A stretch of 64,000 nucleotides of DNA from assembly GCF_038087665.1 (NCBI RefSeq), contig NZ_CP149925.1, positions 620,001 through 684,000 of the forward strand. The letters run 5' to 3'. The translations under genes were made by a program, and so were the position numbers. The DNA comes from Gallaecimonas sp. GXIMD4217 (GTDB lineage Bacteria; Pseudomonadota; Gammaproteobacteria; Enterobacterales; Gallaecimonadaceae). Shown here in pieces: positions 1 through 9,115 of the stretch. Below the pieces are notes generated by a model that was not told the origin of the DNA, searched no databases, and saw only the letters and a list, made by a program, of their open reading frames with translations. The stretch's first letter is position 1. Each line of letters opens with the position of its first letter.

Positions 1-1419
1 GCCCATGCCGACTTCCTGGTGCCGAACCGCTTCGAATACGGCTACGGCCTGAGCCCGGAGATCGTCCAGGTGGCCGCCGAGCGCGGCTGCGATCTCTTGA
101 TGACGGTGGACAACGGCATCTCCTCCCTCAGCGGCGTCGAGGCCGCCAAGGCCGCCGGCATGCAGGTGCTGATCACCGATCACCACCTGCCCGGCGAGCA
201 GCTGCCGGCCGCCGACGCCATCGTCAATCCCAACCTGCCGGACTGCGGCTTCCCCTCCAAGGCCCTGGCCGGGGTGGGGGTGGCCTTCTACCTGATGCTG
301 GCGGTGCGGACCGAGCTGCGCGACCGCGGCGCCTTTGCCGGCAAGCCGCCCAACCTGGCCGAGCTGCTGGACATAGTGGCCCTTGGCACAGTGGCCGACG
401 TGGTGCCATTGGACGCCAACAACCGCATCCTGGTGCACCAGGGCCTGGCGCGGATCCGCGCCGGCCGCTGCCGGCCAGGCATACTGGCGCTGTGCGAGGT
501 GGCCGGCCGCAATCCGGCGCGCATGGTGGCCTCGGATCTGGGCTTTGCCTTGGGGCCACGTCTCAACGCCGCCGGCCGCCTGGACGACATGTCGGTGGGG
601 GTCAGCCTGCTGATCACCGACGACCTGCACCAGGCCCGGCTGATGGCGGCGCAGCTGGACATGTTCAACAAGGAAAGGCGGGAGATCGAGGCCGGCATGC
701 AGGCCGAGGCCCTGCAGGAGCTCAAGGCCATCGAGCTGGGCGAGGTGCCCTCCGGCATCGCCCTGTACCGGCCCGACTGGCACCAGGGGGTGATCGGCAT
801 ACTGGCGGCGCGCATCAAGGAGCGCTACCACAGGCCGGTGATCGCCTTCGCCCAGGGCAGCGAAGGGGAGCTCAAGGGCTCGGCCCGCTCCATTCCCGGC
901 CTGCACATGCGTGACCTGCTGGACGAGCTGGACACCAAACACCCCGGCCTCATCCTCAAGTTCGGCGGCCACGCCATGGCGGCGGGGCTGTCGATCCGCG
1001 AGGGGGATTTTGGCCGCTTCGCCGAGCTTTACGCCGAGACGGTGGACAGGGTCATGACCCCGGAGCTGCTGGAGGGCAAGATCCTCTCCGACGGCGAGCT
1101 GGCGGCCCATGAGCTGTGCCTGGAGACGGCCCAGCAGATCCGCGGTGGCGGCCCCTGGGGCCAGGCCTTTCCCGAGCCGATGTTCGACGGCCACTTCCAG
1201 ATAGTGCAGCAGCGCCTGGTGGGCCAGAAGCACCTCAAGCTGGTGCTGGCGGTGGACGGCAGCGACCAGTACATAGACGGCATCTGCTTCAACGTCGATA
1301 CCGACTTCTGGCCCAACAGCGCCGTGCAATGGGTGCGACTGGCCTACCGGCTGGACGTGAACGAGTTCCGCGGCAAGCTCAGTCCGCAGCTGATGATCGA
1401 GCACCTGGAGCCGGCCTGA
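1..1419 (+). CDS. recJ: Single-stranded-DNA-specific exonuclease RecJ, 3' part
   Basis: RecJ degrades single-stranded DNA 5' to 3' in recombination and mismatch repair. The frame is open from base 1, so the N-terminus lies outside the window; 472 codons remain of a usual ~575. Visible family signatures are VDNGISS, the DHH motif in TDHHLPG (near residue 60 of the fragment) and the DHHA1-type motif GGHAMAAG near residue 325, followed by the C-terminal OB-like part. The recJ-prfB-lysS order is the same as in E. coli, which supports the call. A short palindrome (1421-1436) without a T-tract follows the stop, so readthrough into prfB is plausible. Confidence 0.96.
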   Translation, partial: AHADFLVPNRFEYGYGLSPEIVQVAAERGCDLLMTVDNGISSLSGVEAAKAAGMQVLITDHHLPGEQLPAADAIVNPNLPDCGFPSKALAGVGVAFYLMLAVRTELRDRGAFAGKPPNLAELLDIVALGTVADVVPLDANNRILVHQGLARIRAGRCRPGILALCEVAGRNPARMVASDLGFALGPRLNAAGRLDDMSVGVSLLITDDLHQARLMAAQLDMFNKERREIEAGMQAEALQELKAIELGEVPSGIALYRPDWHQGVIGILAARIKERYHRPVIAFAQGSEGELKGSARSIPGLHMRDLLDELDTKHPGLILKFGGHAMAAGLSIREGDFGRFAELYAETVDRVMTPELLEGKILSDGELAAHELCLETAQQIRGGGPWGQAFPEPMFDGHFQIVQQRLVGQKHLKLVLAVDGSDQYIDGICFNVDTDFWPNSAVQWVRLAYRLDVNEFRGKLSPQLMIEHLEPA

Positions 1420-1515
1420 ACGGCCGCCGACGGCCGAGCTGCCCTGCTAGGAATGGCCGGGCAGATCGGCTAAAATTCTGCCTCTTTTGCTTTTCGCACG
1501 CCGAGAGCCGATTCA

Positions 1516-2614
1516 ATGTTTGAAGTAAACCCGATCAAGAACAAACTCCAGGAGCTGTCTGAGCGGACAGACGTCCTGAGGGGGTACCTTTGACTATGAC
1601 GCCAAGAAAGAGCGTCTGGAAGAAGTAAACGCCGAGCTGGAACAGCCCGACGTCTGGAACGAGCCCGAGCGCGCCCAGAACCTGGGCAAGGAGCGGGCCG
1701 CCCTGGAAGCCGTGGTGGGCACCATAGATGCCCTGGACCAGGGCGTCGAGGACGTCGAAGGCCTGCTGGAGCTGGCCGTCGAGGAAAACGACGAAGACAC
1801 CTTCAACGAGATCCAGCCCGAGCTGGACGAGCTGGAAAACAAGCTCGCCACCCTGGAATTCCGCCGCATGTTCAGCGGCGAGATGGACGGCAGCAACGCC
1901 TACCTGGACATCCAGGCCGGCTCAGGCGGCACCGAGGCCCAGGACTGGGCCAACATGATGCTGCGCATGTACCTGCGCTGGGCCGAGAGCCACGGCTTCA
2001 AGGCCGAGATAGTGGAACTGTCCGAGGGCGAAGTGGCCGGCATCAAGTCCGCCACCGTCCACGTCCAGGGCGAATACGCCTTCGGCTGGCTGCGCACCGA
2101 GATCGGCGTGCACCGCCTGGTGCGCAAGAGTCCCTTCGACTCCGGCGGCCGTCGCCACACCTCCTTCTCGTCGGTGTTCGTCTCCCCCGAGGTGGACGAC
2201 AGCGTCGAGATCGAGATCAACCCGGCCGACCTGCGCATCGACGTGTACCGCTCCTCCGGTGCCGGCGGTCAGCACGTGAACAAGACCGAGTCCGCGGTGC
2301 GGATCACCCACCTGCCCACCAACACCGTGGTGGCCTGTCAGCAGGGGCGTTCCCAGCACCAGAACAAGGACTACGCCATGAAGCAGCTGAAGGCCAAGCT
2401 CTACGAGCTGGAGATGCAGAAGCGCATGGCCGAGCAGCAGAAACTGGAAGAGTCCAAGTCCGATATCGGCTGGGGCAGCCAGATCCGCTCCTACGTGCTG
2501 GATGATTCCCGCATCAAGGATCTGCGCACCAGCGTGGAAACCCGCAACACCCAGGCGGTGTTGGACGGCGACCTGGATCGCTTCATCGAAGCCAGCCTCA
2601 AGGCCGGCCTCTGA
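1516..2614 (+). CDS. prfB: Peptide chain release factor 2 (with +1 programmed frameshift)
   Basis: RF2 releases peptides at UGA and UAA codons. Translation begins at ATG 1516, runs 25 codons to an in-frame TGA at 1591-1593, and must shift +1 to continue in the frame ending at 2614, giving about 365 residues, the normal family length. The stop-recognition tripeptide SPF (in RKSPFDSGG) and the catalytic GGQ (in [13 protein letters not shown]) are both present. It lies 50 bp upstream of lysS, the usual arrangement. Regulation is autogenous: low RF2 activity slows UGA decoding and raises frameshifting. Confidence 0.97.
1578..1594 (+). promoter_or_regulatory. prfB programmed +1 frameshift site
   Basis: The bases read AGG GGG TAC CTT TGA C. 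A Shine-Dalgarno-like AGGGGG precedes the slippery CTT codon (1588-1590), which is followed by the UGA stop (1591-1593) and C. This is the classic RF2 recoding signal. The downstream frame (GAC at 1592) stays open to the prfB stop at 2614. Confidence 0.96.
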
Positions 2615-2664
2615 GAAACCGGGGGAGGCCACTCCCCCCTAGCCTTATCAATGGTTTGAGAGTC

Positions 2665-4176
<1,512 letters not shown>

Positions 4177-4201
4177 GCGGCCTTGTCACCTGCTTATTGA
4201 G

Positions 4202-4225
4202 AAGGTCGCTGCGGCGGCCTTTTTT
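4202..4225 (+). terminator. Intrinsic terminator after lysS
   Basis: Hairpin AAGGTCGC / GCGGCCTT (one G-U pair) with a short loop, running directly into TTTTTT. It ends the prfB-lysS transcript just before the accessory island. Confidence 0.85.
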
Positions 4226-4255
4226 ATTGGCTGGCGGTTGGTGTCTGTGCAGAGG

Positions 4256-4400
4256 GGTCACATACATGGGGAGCGGATAAGTTCGGGGACATGGGTAACA
4301 GCTTGCTGGTTGGGATTGCTTGTTCCTTTGAATCAATGAGTTGCTTTCTTCGAACTCCCCTGCGGGGGCGTGACTTTCTTGCTCGCCCAAGAAAGTCACC
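4256..4400 (-). repeat. Composite ~145-bp repeat, left island boundary
   Basis: This block is homologous, in reverse complement, to 10361-10504. It holds an IS-end-like segment (4256-4300, containing TGTTACCCATGT on the minus strand), a linker, and a perfect 12-bp stem GTGACTTTCTTG / CAAGAAAGTCAC (4370-4399). The three modules occur in the same order in the other copy, with roughly two-thirds identity judged by eye. The pair brackets the whole IS- and cassette-rich region. Confidence 0.75.
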
Positions 4401-4824
4401 AAAGAAGGGCGGCCCGGCTCGAGTGGCCTGCGGCGTTCCAGCTCGCAGGCAAGCTGCTCGCGTTCGCTAGCTAAAATGGGCCACTGGCCCATTTCTTAAC
4501 GCGCTCACCCCTCGCTTTGCTGGTGCTTGCCGGGGCACGGGCCAGACTCACGTCCCTGTTCGGCAGGCCCTAAACCGGCATCCCTGCCGGTTTGCCCCTA
4601 TCGCACCTGCTGCGCTCGGCACTCTCAACGGGCGATCGTGGCCGCTGCGCGGCCATCATCCAAGGCAGAGGTTGCCCGGTAACGGCATTCTTCGTAATCT
4701 GGTGAAATAGAGGGATTTAATCGCCTTGGCTGTCCAAGGCCAGCAGGGAAGCGGGCAAACCGAAATTGTATATCCATACAGTTGATCTCGTTCAGCCTCC
4801 CTGTTCTGGCGCGTTTTCGCCCCT
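4401..4824. other. Non-coding stretch between boundary repeat and ISAs1 element
   Basis: About 420 bp with no convincing gene. It contains several small palindromes, for example AAACCGGCA / TGCCGGTTT near 4573-4595 and AATGGGCCA / TGGCCCATT near 4474-4494. It looks like the continuation of a dispersed intergenic repeat rather than coding DNA; no second copy of this part lies in the window. Its right end contains a LexA-like palindrome and the first bases of an interrupted small ORF. Confidence 0.5.
4766..4781. promoter_or_regulatory. LexA-box-like palindrome
   Basis: TTGT-N8-ACAG on the plus strand reads CTGT-N8-ACAA on the minus strand, one base off the CTGT-N8-ACAG SOS-box consensus, with an AT-rich core. 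It lies immediately before a possible TTG start (4782) of the small ORF interrupted by the ISAs1 element. With no clear target promoter this is a weak call. Confidence 0.3.
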
Positions 4825-6050
4825 CAGGGCCGGATTATGCTTTGTTAAATCCATTAACCAAAGAACAGTTCTGACCTGAACTTCCCGTTCCAGGCCGCCT
4901 TCCGCCGCTTGCTCGGCTTGCTGACCTGCAGTGGGTGCTGCTGGAGCAGGTTCAGCACGATCCGTCGTAGTAACGCCATCTTCTTGGCATTCTCCCGGTC
5001 GCCTATCCGGCTGCAGTCTTCCCTGAAGGTCACATCCAGCACCCAATGCTGCTGGTTCTCGATATGCCAGTGCTGGCGGATCCCGTCTGACACAAACGCT
5101 GGGTCGATATCCAATGAACTCAGGTAGTAATGGGTGTCGATGCTCGTCCGCCCCTGGTGGCGGCGCTCCCGCTCTACCGCGATAACGGACTTCGCCGACG
5201 GCCACTTCTTCGCCAGCTCTTTGGACAGTGTGGCCGGCAACTGGAACACCGTCCGCCGCTCCTGCCGGCCATGGCCTTGTTCCGTTTGCTCATGCTGGGG
5301 GAGTCCCGCTGCACCGCTATCCCAATAGGGCTGGAAGATCTCTTCTATGGCCTCACGCAAGCTCGGCTGGTTGCCTTTGACCTGGACGATGTAGTCGCCC
5401 TTACGCTTGCTGATCTGGTGCAGTGTTTCCTTGTTGCAATGCAAGGCGTCAAAGGTCAGCACGGCGTCGCGGATATCCAGCATGGTCAGCAGCTCTCGCA
5501 CCGCAACCAACTCTCCTCCTTTGGTTGCCGTGGCTTGCTGGAACAGGGTGACACCCTGCTCGGTATCGAAGGCCGAGATCAGGTGCAGCGCTTGCTCTTT
5601 ACCTTGTTGATTGACCGCCCCGCGCAGGGTCTTGCCATCAATGGCGATGAGCTGGCGGCCATTGGCTTGGCGCAAGTGATTGACCCAGCTAAACAGGGCC
5701 AGTACGAGGCATTGTGCATCCACGGCCTTGATGATGCGGGCGATGGAATGGCGGGTGGGGATCCCCGCTTCAAATGGCCGGTGTTGGCGGAGCCAATCCA
5801 GGTGCTCATGGCCGAACTCTTCGATATCAAGCCAGCCTTCACAGCCAGAGGCCATGGCAGACATCACCAAGAAGATGACATCGACGAGGTTGTGTTGGCG
5901 GTTGATGGGGGAGCGGGTATCTTCGATGAGGGTCAAGTGGTCAAACAAGGACATGGGGGTGGAGCCGGCAGAGTAACATGGCGGATCGGATCACGCCCAA
6001 GCGAGATAGTTCCCTGCCGTTAACAAAGAACAAAGTATGATCCGGCCCTG
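4825..6050 (-). mobile_element. ISAs1-family insertion sequence, complete
   Basis: Terminal inverted repeats CAGGGCCGGATTATGCTTTG (starting 4825) and its near-complement ending at 6050 (AACAAAGTATGATCCGGCCC then TG) bound a 1226-bp element with one intact transposase on the minus strand. No 8-10 bp direct duplication is visible in the flanks, which is unusual for a simple insertion and may reflect a later rearrangement. Confidence 0.85.
4854..5954 (-). CDS. ISAs1-family transposase
   Basis: The 366-residue DDE transposase is intact and almost fills the element. The N-terminal DUF4277/H-repeat-like start has MSLFDHLTLIEDTRSP, the first catalytic region is AIDGKTLRGA, and the second is LTFDALHCNKET followed by YIVQVKGNQP. 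This is the pattern of the ISAs1 / E. coli H-repeat family. Length matches the family, and there is no frameshift or stop, so the copy may be active. An acidic C-terminal region follows with WVLDVTFREDCSRI. Confidence 0.92.
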   Translation of the reverse strand: MSLFDHLTLIEDTRSPINRQHNLVDVIFLVMSAMASGCEGWLDIEEFGHEHLDWLRQHRPFEAGIPTRHSIARIIKAVDAQCLVLALFSWVNHLRQANGRQLIAIDGKTLRGAVNQQGKEQALHLISAFDTEQGVTLFQQATATKGGELVAVRELLTMLDIRDAVLTFDALHCNKETLHQISKRKGDYIVQVKGNQPSLREAIEEIFQPYWDSGAAGLPQHEQTEQGHGRQERRTVFQLPATLSKELAKKWPSAKSVIAVERERRHQGRTSIDTHYYLSSLDIDPAFVSDGIRQHWHIENQQHWVLDVTFREDCSRIGDRENAKKMALLRRIVLNLLQQHPLQVSKPSKRRKAAWNGKFRSELFFG

Positions 6051-6327
6051 CCTTAGCAACTGCCGTAATCGTTTACTTTTCTGCTGGCTTTAAGCTCCTG
6101 GATGGGTTCCTTCTGGCGGCAATCTTCTTTGCGGCCTTGTTAATACTCAGAGGCGGAGTCTCCGGCCCTGGGTTTGGCGATTCTTCTGAGGAAGAGTCCG
6201 AGTCTGAAGCAGAGCACGAGGTAGAAATTGATTAGCCAAACCATGCCACCTAACAAGTCGTTCAAGAGCGTTCTGGACCTCACCCGCTTTAACGGACACG
6301 CATCGCTAACACCCAAAGAGGTTGATG

Positions 6328-6663
6328 ATGCCCGCTTACAAGACAGGAAAACGCACCCAGCAATACAGCGTTGAATTCAAGGTCAAGGCCGTGTTGTGGA
6401 GTCATGAGGCCCACCGCAGCGTCAAGGAAGTGGCCGAGGCACTGGACATTCACCCCTTCATGTTGTCTCGTTGACGCAAAGAGTTTCGTGAAGGTAAGTA
6501 CGGCATGTCCAACAAGATCCCCAAGCCCGAGGGCAAGCTCAAAGAGCAGGATGAACTCAAGCAGCTGAAGAAGCGCATCGCCGAACTTGAGATGGAGAAC
6601 GACATCCTAAAAAAGTGGCAACGTTTCCAGGCGGAGGAACGGCGCAAAGGTATCGTTTCATAA
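6328..6663 (+). pseudogene. IS3-family OrfA, nonsense-mutated
   Basis: Helix-turn-helix and leucine-zipper protein of an IS3-family element, starting MPAYKTGKRTQQYSVEF and containing VKEVAEALDIHPFMLSR. An in-frame TGA at 6472-6474 replaces what is normally Trp in the conserved LSRWRKEFREGK segment, so the protein is cut to 48 residues. The frame stays open after the stop to TAA 6661 with the expected coiled coil (LKQLKKRIAELEMENDILKK). A slippery A6G heptamer at 6609-6615 is placed for the -1 shift into orfB. Confidence 0.85.
6609..6615 (+). promoter_or_regulatory. A6G slippery heptamer for -1 frameshifting in IS3 element
   Basis: AAAAAAG lies in the orfA frame just before the orfA end, and orfB is in the -1 frame. 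This matches the programmed frameshift that produces the OrfAB transposase in IS3 elements. Confidence 0.7.
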
Positions 6664-6805
6664 GGCGGCACCAGCCCTTGCTCCCGGTTAAACGGCTTTG
6701 CGCGGAGCTCAAGGTGTCGCGCAGTGGCTACTACGACTGGCTCAAACGGCAACCAAGCCAGCGCCGGCAGCAGGACCAGGCGCTGTTGGCCGATATCCAT
6801 CGCCT

Positions 6806-6814
6806 GTTTAAGCA
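6806..6814 (+). repeat. 9-bp target-site duplication, left copy
   Basis: GTTTAAGCA, identical to 7865-7873, directly abuts the left end of the IS903-like element. Confidence 0.9.
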
Positions 6815-7864
6815 GGCGTTGTTTCCCAAATCGTTGAACCATTCCGTGTTGCCGTGATCTGATCCGCGTCGCACTCACGGGAAACAACGGATGGGCAAGG
6901 CCAGACACAAGATCAGCAACTGGGCAGCGTACAACCGCGCATTGGTCAACAGGGGGTCATTGACCGTCTGGATGGACGAGGCCGCCATCCGCCATTGGCG
7001 CTGCCAGCAGCACCACGGTGGCCGGGGGCGAGGCTTTGAGTACAGCGATACCGCCATCGAGACGGCGCTGATGCTGAAGGGCCTCTTCAACCTGCCGCTG
7101 CGGGCCCTGGAGGGCTTTATCAACTCCCTGTTTCGACTGATGGAGGTGCCGCTGTCCTCGCCCAGTTACAGCTGTATCAGCAAGCGTGCCAAGACGGTGA
7201 CTATCCGCTATCGCCGGCGCAGCCAGGGCGACATGACCCACCTGGTCATTGACGCCACCGGCCTCAAGGTGTTCGGCGAAGGGGAGTGGAAGACACGCAA
7301 GCACGGCAAGGAGAAGCGGCGCGTCTGGCGTAAGCTGCACCTGGCGGTGGATGCCGACAGTCATGCCGTCGTTGCCGCCGAAGTCAGCCTGGATAAGGTC
7401 GGCGACAACGAAGTGTTGCCGTTCCTGCTGAACCCGCTTCGCCGTCGCATCGAACGAGTCAGTGCCGACGGTGCCTACGACAGCAAGGGGTGCCATCGGC
7501 TGGTAATGAGAAAGGGCGCCAGGGCTGTTATTCCACCGCGCAAGACAGCAGGGTTCTGGGAGGATGGCCATCCCAGAAACGAAGCGGTGGCGGCGCTCAA
7601 GGCCGGTCGCCTTGATGAATGGAAAAGTCGCAGTGGCTATCACCGGCGTTCCCTGGCAGAAACGGCGATGTCCCGCTACAAGCAGCTGATTGGCCCAAAG
7701 CTGAGCCTGCGCGACTACAACGGCCAGGTTGCCGAAGCCCTGGCCGGGGTGAAGGTGATGAACAAAGTCATAGGACTGGGTATGCCCGAACGCCAGCAGG
7801 TCGGCTAAGGGCCTGGCGGCCTTGGGGGTTGGGCCGTCCAGAGACTGATTTGATCAACAACGCC
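6815..7864 (+). mobile_element. IS5-family (IS903 group) insertion sequence, complete
   Basis: The 1050-bp element has inverted ends GGCGTTGTTTCCCAAATC and GGCGTTGTTGATCAAATC (complement of the right end), 15 of 18 matching and close to the known IS903 end. A perfect 9-bp duplication, GTTTAAGCA, flanks it, the duplication size expected for the IS903 group. It carries one intact transposase and sits inside orfB of the IS3 element. Confidence 0.93.
6891..7808 (+). CDS. IS5-family (IS903 group) transposase
   Basis: The 305-residue DDE transposase is intact. Catalytic regions are VIDATGLKVFGEGEWK (first D), RVSADGAYDSKG (second D) and YHRRSLAETAMSRYKQLIG (Y..R..E signature with the catalytic E). 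The N-terminal half has LMLKGLFNLPLRALEGFINSL, typical of the group. The length is that of IS903 transposases. The clean 9-bp duplications imply this was the latest insertion in the nested stack. Confidence 0.95.
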   Translation: MGKARHKISNWAAYNRALVNRGSLTVWMDEAAIRHWRCQQHHGGRGRGFEYSDTAIETALMLKGLFNLPLRALEGFINSLFRLMEVPLSSPSYSCISKRAKTVTIRYRRRSQGDMTHLVIDATGLKVFGEGEWKTRKHGKEKRRVWRKLHLAVDADSHAVVAAEVSLDKVGDNEVLPFLLNPLRRRIERVSADGAYDSKGCHRLVMRKGARAVIPPRKTAGFWEDGHPRNEAVAALKAGRLDEWKSRSGYHRRSLAETAMSRYKQLIGPKLSLRDYNGQVAEALAGVKVMNKVIGLGMPERQQVG

Positions 7865-7873
7865 GTTTAAGCA
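7865..7873 (+). repeat. 9-bp target-site duplication, right copy
   Basis: GTTTAAGCA, identical to 6806-6814, follows the right end of the IS903-like element and leads back into orfB. Confidence 0.9.
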
Positions 7874-8701
7874 GGCCAAATGCCGCTACGGCAGCCCAAA
7901 AATCCATCGCGCCCTGCGCCAGGAAGGCACCAGGGTGGGAGCCAAACGGGTAGCTAGGTTAATGCGCGAAGCTGGCCTTAAAGCCCGCGTCGAGCAGGTT
8001 TACCGGCGCATGACCAAACGTCGTGCCGAGCTGAAGGTGTTGCCCAACCATCGGCTGGAAAGCGACAAGCCGACCGGGCCAAACCAGCAGTGGTCCAGCG
8101 ATGTTACCTACATCCGTTTTGATCGTCGGCATGTCTTCCTGGCGGTGATAGTGGACCTGTGGTCGCGGAAAATCGTCGGTTGGGCGCTGCATGAAAAGCT
8201 CAATGCCAAACTGACAACAGCGGCTCTGTATCAGGCTCTGAAGCAGAGAAAGCCAAGGCCGGGATTGATACTGCACACCGACAGGGGCATCGAATTCAGG
8301 GCGTTGGCCATGCAGCAATGGCTGAGTAGGTACCGCATTCGCCATAGCATGAACCGGCCAGGACAATGCACCGACAATGCGGAAGTGGAATCATTCTTCA
8401 AGACACTGAAAGCCGAGTTGATACACGGCAGCCATTTCGCCACCGTGGATGCGTTACGTCACCAGGTCGGCCACTACATCCGGAGTTTTTACAACAAGGT
8501 GCGGCTGCACAGTAGCCTCGATTACGTATCGCCGATACAGTATGAGCAAGCCGCTTAACAACAACACGTGTCCGTTTTATCGGGTGAACATCATTCGCAA
8601 ACTCACTGGGAAAATTAACTGTTGGCTTGGCGCTTCGCGCAAGTATAGTCAGCAGTCAATTGCCCCTTGGCAAAGCGTTATTTTTTCTAAATGGACTTTG
8701 G

Positions 8702-9115
8702 ATGAAAGCTGAAATAATCTTTAAGATATCAACCCTTGTTCTTTTGTCTTCTAGTTTTTTCCTGAATTATATGACAGGAGGCTGGGAGTATAGTGGCGAC
8801 ATTATGAGTGCAATGGAGTGGCATGGCTTCAACTCACAAATACAGCATTGGTTCAAATTGTCGATTGTCGGTCCTTTACAGCTTGCAGCTCTGGTAATGC
8901 TAAGTTATAACTTGATTGCCAGGAATATATTTGCAGCTTTAAGTTTTGTCGGGTTATTAGTCTCATTGTTTGAAGGCGTAGCTGCGTATAGTGAATTAGA
9001 GATTTTCATTGTGCAGCTTTATTACCTTTGCACTGGTGTTTCTATAACTCTATCTTTTACTACTTTGAGTGGTAATTTTCGGTCGCCTTTTAGCAAGAAA
9101 ACATTGCGTTCGTAA
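8702..9115 (+). CDS. Hypothetical four-helix membrane protein, integron-cassette type gene
   Basis: The 137-residue protein starts at ATG 8702, about 20 bp after the attC end; an upstream in-frame ATG at 8627 lies inside the attC and is unlikely. It shows about four hydrophobic segments: STLVLLSSSFFLNYM, VGPLQLAALVMLSY, IFAALSFVGLLVSLF and IFIVQLYYLCTGVSITL. No family is recognised. The gene is visibly AT-rich compared with the rest of the window, as expected for a captured cassette. A downstream attC for this gene was not found, so its cassette may be truncated. Confidence 0.65.
   Translation: MKAEIIFKISTLVLLSSSFFLNYMTGGWEYSGDIMSAMEWHGFNSQIQHWFKLSIVGPLQLAALVMLSYNLIARNIFAALSFVGLLVSLFEGVAAYSELEIFIVQLYYLCTGVSITLSFTTLSGNFRSPFSKKTLRS

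Larger units (their letters stand above)
4782..6235 (+). pseudogene. Small membrane-protein ORF interrupted by ISAs1-type element
   Basis: The frame 4782-4824 joins in register to 6051-6235 when the IS is removed, giving about 75 codons. The downstream part has a hydrophobic segment (DGFLLAAIFFAALLIL) and an acidic tail (SSEEESESEAEHEVEID) before TAG at 6233. Its stop lies 11 bp before an attC site, so it looks like the gene of an integron cassette. No ATG start is seen; TTG 4782 is only a candidate. The product has no recognised family. The reconstruction is inference from reading-frame continuity. Confidence 0.35.
6615..8558 (+). pseudogene. IS3-family OrfB (integrase-type transposase), split by IS903-like insertion
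   Basis: The N-terminal part (PLLPVKRLCAELKVSRSGYYDWL) runs to codons LFKQ at ~6814 and resumes after the nested IS as AKCRYGSPKIHRALRQEG. The catalytic domain carries SDVTYIRF (D), HTDRGIEFR (D) and DNAEVESFFKTLKAE (E), ending YVSPIQYEQAA at 8558. Insertion plus 9-bp duplication totals 1059 bp, a multiple of three, so both halves lie in the same frame. The catalytic half is intact but detached from its N-terminus. Confidence 0.9.
6274..8593 (+). mobile_element. IS3-family insertion sequence, disrupted
   Basis: Imperfect ~27-bp inverted ends (TGGACCTCACCCGCTTTAAC at the left; the right end ending at 8593 complements to TGATGTTCACCCGATAAAAC) share the block CACCCG..AACGGACACG. A 3-bp TTC duplication flanks it (6271-6273 and 8594-8596), typical of IS3 elements. 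Without the nested 1050-bp IS and its 9-bp duplication it is 1261 bp, normal for the family. It carries orfA (with a nonsense codon) and orfB (split), so it cannot move by itself. Confidence 0.85.
6247..8683 (+). other. Integron attC (59-base element) split by IS3-family insertion
   Basis: The left part 6247-6273 starts ACCTAACAAGTCGTTCAAG, matching the RYYYAAC core and the TAACAAG(T/C)CG(T/C)TCAAG arm of Vibrio/Pseudoalteromonas-type attC sites. The right part 8597-8683 ends CCCCTTGGCAAAGCGTTAT. Removing the IS3 element and one TTC duplication rejoins a ~114-bp imperfect palindrome: AATTAACTG pairs with CAGTCAATT, and GGCGC/GCGC form the inner hairpin. It follows a stop codon by 11 bp and precedes the ATG at 8702 by about 20 bp, the usual cassette layout. 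No intI gene is seen. Confidence 0.7.

Noticed and set aside
4256-4300. Complete IS element at the left island edge
   Set aside because: Only an end-like segment is present; no transposase or second end accompanies it, so it is reported as part of a composite repeat.
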